A stretch of DNA of 64,000 nt, taken from Clusia tigrina (lineage: Eukaryota; Arthropoda; Insecta; Diptera; Clusiidae). The stretch covers positions 73,417,995 through 73,481,994 of the forward strand of contig OV050031.1 of NCBI GenBank assembly GCA_920105625.2. Reading direction: 5' to 3'. Below are positions 13,545-24,552 of the stretch, in pieces (the stretch's first letter is position 1; each line of letters begins with the position of its first letter). The notes beneath the pieces are model-generated. The model made no database searches. It saw nothing but the letters and a program-made list of their open reading frames with translations, and was not told the origin of the DNA. The position numbers were made by a program, and so were the translations under genes.

Positions 13545-14330
13545 GGCGGCGACACCGACTGAGGCGCCGACTGAGGCAGATAGGGGTAGATATTGGCATA
13601 GAGAAGGCATCAGACCCCCCAATCGACAGCGGCAGCGACTGAGACACCTACAGAGACGCTGACAGAGGCAGATAGGGGTAGGCATTGGCGTAGAGAAGGC
13701 AGCAGACTCCCCAATCGACAGCGGCAGCGACTGAGAAGCCTACAGAGACGCTGAAAGAGGCTGCGACATCGACTGAGACGCCGACTGAGACGCCGACTGA
13801 GGCAGATAGGGGTAGATATAGGCATAGAGAAGGCAGCAGACCCCCCAATCGATAGCAGCAGCGACTGAGACGCCTACAGAGATGCTGACAGAGGCTGCGA
13901 CGCCGGCTGAGGCAGCTAGGGGTAGATGTAGTCATAGAGAAGGCAGCAGACCCAGCAATCGACAGCGGCAGCGACTGAAATGCCTACAGAGACGCTGACA
14001 GGGGCTGCGACACCGACTGAGATGCCGACTGAGGCAGATAGTGGTAGACATAGGCATAGAGAAGGCAGCAGACCCCCCAATCGGCGGCGGCAACGACTGT
14101 GACTCCTACAGAGACGCTGACAGAGGCTGCGACGCCGACTGAGACGCCGACTGAGGCAGATAGGGGTAGATATAGGCATAGAGAATGCAGCAGACCCCCA
14201 ATCGACAGCGGCATTGACGGAGACGCCTACAGAGACGCTGACAGAGGCAAATAGGTGTAGATATAGGCAAAGAGAAGGCAGCAGACCCCTCAATCGACAG
14301 CGGCAGCGACTGGGACGCCTCCAGAGACGC
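13545..14330. repeat. Duplicated segment, partner at 14998-15675
   Basis: 13545-13850 matches 14998-15303 at offset 1453, and 13977-14330 matches 15320-15675 at offset 1343. The left copy therefore holds one extra ~110-bp unit (about 13855-13970, with GGGGTAGATGTAGTCATAG) compared with the right copy. Shared rare words include AAATGCCTACAGAGACGCTG and GCATTGACGGAGACGCC. Confidence 0.75.
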
Positions 14331-14799
14331 CGACTGAGACGCCGACTGAGGCAGATAGGGGTAGAGAAGGCAGCAGACCCCCCAATCGACAGCAGCAGCG
14401 ACTGAGACGCCTACAGAAATGCTGTCAGAGGCTGCGACGCCGACTGAGGCAGCCAGGGTTACTCATAGAGAAGGCAGCAAAACCCCCAATCGACAGCGGC
14501 AGCGACTGAGACGCCTACAGAGACGCTGACAAAGGCTGCGACGCCGACTGAGGCAGATAGGCGTCGATCTAGGCGTAGAGAAGGCAGCAGACTCCCCAAT
14601 CGACAGTGGCAGCGACTGAGAAGCCTACAGAGACGCTGAAAGAGGCTGCGACATCGACTGAGACGCCGACTGAGGCAGATGGGGGTAGATATAGGCACAG
14701 AGAAGGCAGCAGACCCCCAATCGACAGCGGCAGGGACTGAGACGCCTACAGAGATGCTGTCAGAGGCTGCGATGCCGACTGAGGCAGCTAGGGTTAGAT

Positions 14800-15670
14800 G
14801 TAGTCATAGAGAAGGCAGCAGACCCACCAATAGACAGCGGCAGCGACTGAGACGCCTAAAGAGACGCTGACAGAAGCTGCGATGCCGACTGAGACGCCGA
14901 CTGTGGAAGATAGGGGTAGATATAGGCATAGAGAAGGCAGCAGACTTCCCCAGTGGACAGCGGCAGCGACTGAGACGCCTACAGAGACGCTGACAGAGGC
15001 TGCGACACCGACTGAGGCGCCAACTGAGGCAGATAGGGGTAGATATTGGCATAGAGAAGGCATCAGACCCCCCAATCGACAGCGGCAGCGACTGAGACAC
15101 CTACAGAGACGCTGACAGAGGCAGATAGTGGTAGGCATTGGCGTAGAGAAGGCAGCAGACTCCCCAATCGACAGCGGCAGCGACTGAGAAGCCTACAGAG
15201 ACGCTGAAAGAGGCTGCGACATCGACTGAGACGCCGACTGAGACGCCGACTGAGGCAGATAGGGGTAGATATAGGCATAGAGAAGGCAGCAGACCCCCCA
15301 ATCGACAGCGGCAGTGACTGAAATGCCTACAGAGACGCTGACAGGGGCTGCGACACCGACTGAGATGCCGACTGAGGCAGATAGTGGTAGATATAGGCAT
15401 AGAGAAGGCAGCAGACCCCCCAATCGGCGGCGGCAACGACTGTGACTCCTACAGAGACGCTGACAGAGGCTGCGACGCCGACTGAGACGCCGACTGAGGC
15501 AGATAGGGGTAGATATAGGCATAGAGAATGCAGCAGACCCCCCAATCGACAGCGGCATTGACGGAGACGCCTACAGAGACGCTGACAGATGCAAATAGGT
15601 GTAGATATAGGCAAAGAGAAGGCAGCAGACCCCCCAATCGACAGCGGCAGCGACTGGGACGCCTGCAGAG
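14800..15670. repeat. Segment with distant copies at 26.48 and 32.19 kb
   Basis: This stretch is closely matched at 26482-27352 (offset 11682) and again, through the T1/T2 duplication, at 32190-33060. Marker words are GACTGTGGAAGATAGGGG, AGAAGGCATCAGACCCC and GTAGGCATTGGCGTAGAG. It shows that sequence from the left half of the window was carried into the later duplications. Confidence 0.75.
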
Positions 15671-16263
15671 ACGCCGACTGAGACGCCGACTGAGGCAGAT
15701 AGGCATAGAGAAGGCAGCAGACCTCCCCAGTGGACAGCGGCAGCGACTGAGACGCCTACAAAGACGCTGACATAGGCTGCGACGCTGACTGAGACGCCGA
15801 CTGAGGCAGATAGGCATAGAGAAGGCAGCAGACCCCCCAATCGACAGCGGCAACGACTGAGACTCCTACAGAGACGCTGAGAGAGACTGCGAAGCCGACT
15901 GAGACGCCGACTGAGGCAGATAGGGGTAGATATAGGCACAGAGAAGGCAGCAGACCCCTCAATCGACAGCGGCAGCGACTGAGAATCCTATAGAGACGCT
16001 GACAGAGGCTGCGAAGCCGACTGAGGCAGATAGGCGTAGATCTAGGCGTAGAGAAGGCAGCAGACTCCCCAATCGACAGCGGCAGCGACTAAAAAGCCTA
16101 CAGAGACGCTGAAAGAGGCTGCGACATCGACTGAGACGCCGACTGAGACGCCGACTGAGGCAGATAGGGGTAGATATAGGCATAGAGAAGGCAGCAGACG
16201 TCCCCAGTCGACAGCGGCAGCGACTGAGACGCCTACAGAGGCACTGACAGAGGCAGATAGCAG

Positions 16264-17096
16264 TAGATATAGGCATAGAGAAGGCAGCAGACCTCCCCAA
16301 TCGACAGCGGCAGCGACTGAGACGCCTACAGAGACAGTGACAGAGGCTGCGACACCGACTGAAACGCCAACTGAGGCAGATAGGGGTAGATATTGGCTTA
16401 GAAAAGGCAGCAGACCCCCAATCGACATCGGCAGCAAATGAGACGCCTACAGAGACGCTGATAGAGGCTGTGACGCTGATAGAGGCTGTGACGCCGACTG
16501 AGACACCGACTGAGGCAGTTAGGGGCAGATATAGGCATAGAGAAGGCAGCAGACACCCCAATCGACAGCGGCAGCGACTGAGAAGCCTACCGAGACGCTG
16601 AAAGAGGCTGCGACATCGACTGAGACGCCGACTGAGACGCCGACTGAGGCAGATAGAGGTAGATATAGGCATAGAGAAGGCAGCAGACCCCCCAATCGAC
16701 AGCGGCAGCGACTGAGACTCCTAAAGACACGCTGACTGAGCCTGCGACGCCGACTGAGGCAGATAGGGGTATATATAGGCATAGTGAAGGCAGCAGACCC
16801 CCCAATCGACGGCGGCATTGACTGAGAAGCCTACAGAGACGCAGACAGAGGCTGGGACGCCGACTGAGACGCCGACTGAGGCAGATGGGGGTAGATATTG
16901 GCATAGAGAAGCAGCAGACCCCCACAATCGACAGCGGCAGCGACTGGGTCGAATACAGAGACGCTGACAGAGGCTGCGATGCCGACTGAGACGCCAAATG
17001 AGGCAGATAGGTGTAGATCTAGGCGTAGAGAAGGCAGCAGACTCCCCAATCGACAGCGGCAGCGACTGGGACGCCGACAGAGACGCTGACAGAGGC
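16264..17096. repeat. Right copy of the 4838-bp-offset duplication
   Basis: Partner of 11426-12258. It is followed by a unit with a PstI-like CTGCAG (about 17166), also seen at about 15663 and 40946, which is not present after the left copy. Confidence 0.78.
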
Positions 17097-17194
17097 AAAT
17101 AGGTGTAGATATAGGCAAAGAGAAGGCAGCAGACCCCCAATCGACAGCGGCAGCGACTGGGACGCCTGCAGAGACGCCGACTGAGACGCCGACT

Positions 17195-17810
17195 GAGGCA
17201 GATAGGCATAGAGAAGGCAGCAGACCCCCCAATCGACAGCGGCAGCGACTGAGACTCCTAAAGACACGCTGACTGAGCCTGCGACGCCGACTGAGGCAGA
17301 TAGGGGTATATATAGGCATAGAGAAGGCAGCAGACCCCCCAATCGACGGCGGCATTGACTGAGAAGCCTACAGAGACGCAGACAGAGGCTGCGACGCCGA
17401 CTTAGACGCCGTTTGAGGCAGATAGGGGTAGATATTGGCTTAGAAAAGGCAGCAGACCCCAATCGACATAGGCAGCGACTGAGACGCCTACAAAGACGCT
17501 GACAGAGGCTGCGACGCTGACTGAGACGCCGACTGAGGCAGATAGGCATAGAGAAGGCAGCAGACCCCCCAATCGACAGCGGCAGCGACTGAGACTCCTA
17601 AAGACACGCTGACTGATCCTGCGACGCCGACTGAGGCAGATAGGGGTATATATAGGCATAGAGAAGGCAGCAGACCCCCCAATCGACGGCGGCATTGACT
17701 GAGAAGCCTACAGAGACGCAGACAGAGGCTGCGACGCCGACTTAGACGCCGTTTGAGGCAGATAGGGGTAGATATTGGCTTAGAAAAGGCAGCAGACCCC
17801 AATCGACAGC
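17195..17810. repeat. 340-bp three-unit tandem duplication
   Basis: The segment from the short unit GCAGATAGGCATAGAGAAGG to AGCAGACCCCAATCGACA is present twice, 340 bp apart (for example 17241/17581 and 17451/17791). Both copies share GACTCCTAAAGACACGC, GGGGTATATATAGG, TCGACGGCGGCATTG and GACTTAGACGCCGTTTG. One visible difference is GAGCCTGC against GATCCTGC. 340 is 1 mod 3. Confidence 0.88.
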
Positions 17811-18389
17811 GGCAACGACTGAGACTCCTACAGAGACGCTGAGAGAGACTGCGAAGCCGACAGAGACGCCGACTGAGGCAGATAAGGGTAGATATAGGCA
17901 CAGAGAAAACAGCAGACCCCCCAATCGACAGCGGCAGCGACTGAGAATCCTATAGAGACGCTGACAGAGGCTGCGAAGCCGACTGAGGCAGATAGGCGTA
18001 GATCTAGGCGTAGAGAAGGCAGCAGACTCCCCAATCGACAGCGGCAGCGACTAAAAAGCCTACAGAGACGCTGAAAGAGGCTGCGACATCGACTGAGACG
18101 CCGACTGAGACGCCGACTGAGGCAGATAGGGGTAGATATAGGAATAGAGAAGGCAGCAGACATCCCCAGTCGACAGCGGCAGCGACTGAGACGCCTACAG
18201 AGGCACTGACAGAGGCAGATAGGAGTAGATATAGGCATATAGAAGGCAGTGGACCTCCCCAATCGACAGCGGCAGCGACTGAGATGCCTACAGAGACGCT
18301 GGCAGATGCGGCGACGATTACTGAGACGCCAACTGAGGCAGATAGGTGTAGATCGAGGCGTAGAGAAGGCAGCAGACCCCCCAATCGAC

Positions 18390-18860
18390 AGCGGCAGCGA
18401 CTGAGATGCCTACAGAGTCGCTGGCGGATGCAGCGACGCCGACTGAGACGCCAACTGAGGCAGATAGGGGTAGATATAGGCATAGAGAAGGCAGCAGACC
18501 TCCCCAATCGACAGCGGCAGCGACTGAGACGCCTACAGAGACGCTGATAGAGGCTGCGACGCCGACTGAGATACCGACTAAAGCAGATATGGGTAGATAT
18601 TGGCTTAGAAAAGGCAGTAGACCCCCCAATCGACATCGGCAGCGACTGAGACGCCTACAGAGACGCTGATAGAAGCTGCGACGCCGACTGAGACACCGAC
18701 TGAGGCAGATAGGGGCAGATATAGGCATAGAGAAGGCAGCAGACCCCCAATCGACAGCAGCAGCGACTGAGACGCATACAGAGACGCTGACAGAGGCTGC
18801 GAAGCCGAGTGAGACGCCGACTGAGGCAGATAGGGGTAGATATAGGCACAGAGAAGGCAG
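18390..18860. repeat. Segment duplicated at 23734-24204
   Basis: It matches 23734-24204 at a constant offset of 5344 bp. It contains the two-unit couplet and then units with GAAGCCGAGTGAGACGCC and CAATCGACAGCAGCAGCG. The two copies bracket the 1.9-2.0 kb tandem duplication. Confidence 0.75.
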
Positions 18861-21800
18861 CAGACCTCCCCAATAGACAGCGGCAGCGACTGAGACGCCT
18901 ACATTGACGCTGATAGAGACTGCGACGCCGACTGAGACACCGACTGAGGCAGATATTGGCAGATATAAGCATAGAGAAGGCAGCAGACACCCCAATGGAC
19001 AGCGGCAGCGACTGAGACACCTACAGAAACGCTGACAGAGCCTGCGACGCCGACTGAGATAGATAGGGGTAGATATAGGCATAGAGAAGGCAGCAGACCC
19101 CCCAATCGACAGTGGGAGCGACTGAGACGCATACGAAGCCGCTGACAGAGGCTGCGAAGCCGACTGAGACGCCGACTAAGGCAGATAGGGGTAGATATAG
19201 GCGTAGAGAATGCAGCCGACCCCCCAATCGACAGCGGCATTGACGGAGACGCGTACAGAGACGCTGACAGAGGCTGCGACGCTGACTGAGACGCCGACTG
19301 AGGCAGATATACATAGAGAAGGCAGCAGACCCCCCAATCGACAGCGGCAACGACTGAGACTCCTACAGAGACGCTGACAGAGGCTGCGACGCCGACTGAG
19401 GCAGGTAGGTGTAGATATAGGCATAGAAAATTCAGCAGACCACCCAGTCGACAGCGGCAGCGACTGGGACGCCTACATAGACGCTGACACAGGATGCGAC
19501 GCCGACTGAGACGCCGACTGAGGCAGATGGGGGTAGATATAGCCATAGAGAAGGCCGCACACCCCACAATCGACAGCGGCAGCAACTGAGATGCCTACAG
19601 AGACGCTGGCAGATGCAGCGACGCCGACTGAGACGCCAACTGAGGTAGATAGGGGTAGATATAGGCATAGAGAAGGCAGCAGACCTCCCCAATCGACAGC
19701 GGCAGCGACTGAGACGCCTACAGAGACGCTGATAGAGGCTGCGACGCCGACTGAGACACCGAATAAAGCAGGGTAGATATTGGCTTAGAAAAGGCAGCAG
19801 ACCCCCCAATCGGCATCGGCAGCGACTGAGACGCCTACAGAGACGCTGACAAAGGCTGCGACGCCGACTGAGGCAGATAGGTGTAGATATAGGCATAGAG
19901 AAGGCAGCATACTCCCTAATCGACAGCGGCAGCGACTGAGACGCATACAGAGACGCTGACAGAGACTGCGAAGCCGACTGAGACGCCGACTGAGGCAGAT
20001 AGGGGTAGATATAGGCACAGAGAAGGCAGCAGACCCCCCAATCGAAAGCGGCAGCGACTGAGAATCCTATAGAGACGCTGACAGAGGCTACGAAGCCGAC
20101 TGAGGCAGATAGGCGTAGATCTAGGCGTAGAGAAGGCAGCAGACTCCCCAATCGACAGCGGCAGCGACTAAGAAGCCTACAGAGACGCTGAAAGAGGCTG
20201 CGACATCGACCGACACGCCGACTGAGACGCCGACTGAGGCAGATAGCGGTAGATATAGGCATAGAGAAGGCAGAGACGTCCCCAGTCGACAGCGGCAGCG
20301 ACTGAGACGCCTACAGAGACACTGACAGAGGCTGCGACGCTGACTGAGACGCCGACTGAGGCAGCTAGGCATAGAGAAGGCAGCAGACCCTCCAATCGAC
20401 AGCGGCAGCGTCTGAGATGCCTACAGAGACGCTGGCAGATGTGGCGACGCCAACTGAAATGCCAACTGAGGCAGATAGGGGTAGATATAGGCATAGAGAA
20501 GGCAGCAGACCTACCCAATCGACAGCGGCAGCGACTGAGAAGCCTACAGAGACGCTGACAAAGGCTGCGACGCCGACTGAGACAGATAGGTGTAGATCTA
20601 GGCATAGAATAGGCAGCAGACCCCCGAATCGACAGCGGCAACGACTGAGACTCCTACAGAGACGCTGACAGAGGCTGCGGACGCCGACTGAGGCAGATAG
20701 GAGTAGATATAGGAATAGAGAAGGCAGTAGACCTCCCCAATCGACAGGGGTTAGCGACTGAGATGCCTACAGAGACGCTCGCAGATGCGGCGACGCCGAC
20801 TGAGACGCCAACTGAGGCAGATAGGGGTAAATATAGGCATAGAGAAGGCAGCAGACCTCCCCAATAGACAGCGGCAGCGACTGAGACGCCTACATTGACG
20901 CTTATAGAGGCTGCGTCGCCGACTGAGACACCGACTGTGGCAGATATTGGCAGATATAAGCATAGAGAAGGCAGCAGACACCCCAATGGACAGCGGCAGC
21001 GACTGAGACACCTACAGAAACGCTGACAGAGCCTGCGACGCCGACTGAGATAGATAGGGGTAGATATATACATAGAGAAGACAGCAGACCCCCCAATCGA
21101 CAGTGGGAGCGACTGAGACGCATACAAAGCCGCTGACAGAGGCTGCGAAGCCGACTGAGACGCCGACTAAGGCAGATAGGGGTAGATATAGGCGTAGAGA
21201 ATGCAGCCGACCCCCCAATCGACAGCGGCATTGACGGAGACGCCTACAGAGACGCTGACAGAGGCTGCGACGCTGACTGAGACGCCGACTGAGGCAGATA
21301 TACATAGAGAAGGCAGCAGACCCCCCAATCGACAGCGGCAACGACTGAGACTCCTACAGAGACGCTGACAGAGGCTGCGACGCCGACTGAGGCAGATAGG
21401 TGTAGATATAGGCATAGAGAATTCAGCAGACCACCCAGTCGACAGCGGCAGCGACTGGGACGCCTACATAGACGCTGACAGAGGATGCGACGCCGACTGA
21501 GACGCCGACTGAGACGCCGACTGAGACGCCGACTGAGGCAGATGGGGGTAGATATAGCCATAGAGAAGGCAGCACACCCCACAATCGACAGCGGCAGCAA
21601 CTGAGATGCCTACAGAGACGCTGATAGAGGCTGCGACGCCGACTGAGACACCGACTAAAGCAGGGTAGATATTGGCTTAGAAAAGGCAGCAGACCCCCAA
21701 TCGACATCGGCAGCGACTGAGACGCCTACAGAGACGCTGACAAAGGCTGCGACGCCGACTGAGGCAGATAGGTGTAGATATAGGCATAGAGAAGGCAGCA

Positions 21801-22230
21801 TACTCCCTAATCGACAGCGGCTGAGGCAGATAGGGGTAGATATAGGCACAGAGAAGGCAGCAGACCCCCCAATCGAAAGCGGCAGCGAATGAGAATCCTA
21901 TAGAGACGCTGACAGAGGCTGCGAAGCCGACTGAGGCAGATAGGCGTAGATCTAGGCGTAGAGAAGGCAGCAGACTCCCCAATCGACAGCGGCAGCGACT
22001 AAGAAGCCTACAGAGACGCTGAAAGAGGCTGCGACATCGACCGACACGCCGACTGAGACGCCGACTGAGGCAGATAGCGGTAGATATAGGCATAGAGAAG
22101 GCAGCAGACGTCCCCAGTCGACAGCGGCAGCGACTGAGACGCCTACAGAGACACTGACAGAGGCTGCGACGCTGACTGAGACGCCGACTGAGGCAGCTAG
22201 GCATAGAGAAGGCAGCAGACCCTCCAATCG
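18860..22230. repeat. Tandem duplication, period ~1.83-2.01 kb
   Basis: 18.86-20.40 kb corresponds to 20.85-22.23 kb. The offset is 1991 at CAATAGACAG (18871/20862). It becomes 2015 after a 24-bp expansion of the 12-mer in the right copy (21489-21536). It falls to about 1892 (19769/21661) because the right copy lacks one ~123-bp unit, and it is about 1832 near the right end. The stepwise offsets record separate indels after duplication. Confidence 0.82.
21489..21536. repeat. Four perfect copies of the 12-bp sub-repeat
   Basis: GACGCCGACTGA occurs four times in a row (21489, 21501, 21513 and 21525). The paralogous left copy near 19500 has two. Most units in the window have one or two, and a few have three (for example 847-882, where the last ends in TAA, and 3930-3965). 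Confidence 0.95.
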
Positions 22231-24550
22231 ACAGCGGCAGCGACTGAGACGCCTACAGAGACACTGACAGAGGCTGCGACGCCGAATGAGACGCCAGCTG
22301 ATGCAGATAGGGGTAGATATAGAAATAGAGAAGGCAGCACACCCCCCAATCGACAGCGGTATTGACGGAGACGCCTACAGAGACGCTGACAGAGGCAGAT
22401 AGGAGTAGATATAGGCATATAGAAGGCAGTAGACCTCCCCAATCGACAACGGCACCGACTGAGATGCCTACAGAGACGCTGGCAGATGCGGCGACGCCGA
22501 CTGAGACGCCAACTGAGGCAGATAGGTGTAGATCTAGGCGTGGAGAAGGCAGCAGACCCCCCAATCGACAGCGGCAGCGACTGAGACGCCTACATAGACG
22601 CTGATAGAGGCTGCGACTCCGACTGAGACATCGACTGAGGCAGATAGGGGCAGATATAAGCATAGAGAAGGCAGCAGACACCCCAATGGACAGCGGCAGC
22701 GACTGAGACGCATACAGAGCTGCTGAAAGAGGCTGCGAAGCCGACTGAGACGCAGACTAAGGCAGATATTGGTAGATATAGGCATAGAGAAGGCAGCAGA
22801 CCTAACCAGTCGACAGCGGCAGCGACTGAGATGCCTACAGAGACGCTAACAGAGGCTGCGACGCTGACTGAGACGCCGACTGAGGCAGATAGGCATAGAA
22901 TAGGCAGCAGACCCCCCAATCGACAGCGGCAACGACTCAGACTCCTACAGAGACGCTGCCAGAGGCTGCGACGCCGACTGAGGCAGATAGGTGTAGATAT
23001 AGGCATAGAGAAGGCAGCAGACCACCCAGTCGACAGCGACAGCGACTGGGACGCCTACATAGACGATGACAGAGGCTGCGACGCCGACTGAGACGCCGAC
23101 AGAGGCAGATAGGAGTAGATATAGGAATAGAGAAGGCAGTAGACCTCCCCAATCGACAGGGGTTAGCGACTGAGATGCCTACAGAGACGCTCGCAGATGC
23201 GGCGACGCCGACTGAGACGCCAACTGAGGCAGATAGGCATAGAATAGGCAGCAGACCCCCCAATCGACAGCGGCAACGACTGAGACTCCTACAGAGACGC
23301 TGACAGAGGCTGCGACGCCGACTGAGGCAGATAGGCGTAGATATAGGCATAGAGAAGGCAGCAGACCACCCAGTCGACAGCGACAGCGACTGGGACGCCT
23401 ACATAGACGATGACAGTGGCTGCGACGCCGACTGAGACGCCGACTAAGGCAGATAGGGGTAGATATAGGCGTAGAGAAGGCAGCAGACCTCCCCAGTCGA
23501 CAGCGGCAGCGACTGAGACGAATACAGAGACGCTGACAGAGGCTGCGACGCTGACTGAGACGCCGACTGAGGCAGATATACATAGAGAAGGCAGCAGACC
23601 CCCCAATCGACAGCGGCAACGACTGAGACTTCTACAGAGACGCTGACAGAGGCTGCGACGCCGACTGAGATGCCGACTGAGGCAGATGGGGGTAGATATA
23701 GCCATAGAGAAGGCAGCACACCCCCCAATCGACCGCGGCAGTAACTGAGATGCCTACAGAGACGCTGGCGGATGCAGCGACGCCGACTGAGACGCCAACT
23801 GAGGCAGATAGGGGTAGATATAGGCTTAGAGAAGGCAGCAGACCTCCCCAATCGACAGCGGCAGCGACTGAGACGCCTACAGAGACGCTGATAGAGGCTG
23901 CGACGGCGACTGAGACACCGACTAAAGCAGATATGGGTAGATATTGGCTTAGAAAAGGCAGCAGACCCCCCAATCGACATCGGCAGCGACTGAGACGCCT
24001 ACAGAGACGCTGATAGAAGCTGCGACGCCGACTGAGACACCGACTGAGGCAGATAGGGGCAGATATAGGCATAGAGAAGGCAGCAGACCCCCAATCGACA
24101 GCAGCAGCGACTGAGACGCATACAGAGACGCTGACAGAGGCTGCGAAGCCGAGTGAGACGCCGACTGAGGCAGATAGGGGTAGATATAGGCACAGAGAAG
24201 GCAGCAGACCCCCCAATCGACAGCGGCAGCGACTGAGAATCCTACAAAGACGCTGACAGAGGCTGCGACGCCGACTGAGGCAGATAGGTGTAGATCTAGG
24301 CGTAGAGACGGCAGCAGACCCCCCAATCGACAGCGGCAGCGACTGAGAAGCCTACAGAGTTGCTGACAAAGGTTGCGACGCCGACTGAGACAGATAGGTG
24401 TAGATCTAGGCATAGAGAAGGCAGCAGACTCCCCAATGGAGAGCGGCAGCGACTGAGACGTATACAGAGACGCTGATAGAGGCTGCGACGCCGACTGAGA
24501 CACCGACTGAGGCAGATAGGGGCAGATATAGGCATAGAGAAGGCAGCAGA
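22230..24550. repeat. Satellite block with paralogues at 44.2-47 kb
   Basis: 22.25-22.8 kb shares variants with 35.8-36.2, 38.4-38.9 and 44.2-44.7 kb (CAATCGACAACGGCACCGAC, GGCGTGGAGAAGG). 22.9-24.5 kb resembles 44.75-47.1 kb, with offsets of about 21.8 to 21.9 kb. The variant ACAGGGGTTAGCGACTG, seen at about 20741, 23153, 28249, 33956, 42512, 44963 and 50785, is one of its markers. Confidence 0.7.
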
Positions 24551-24552
24551 CC

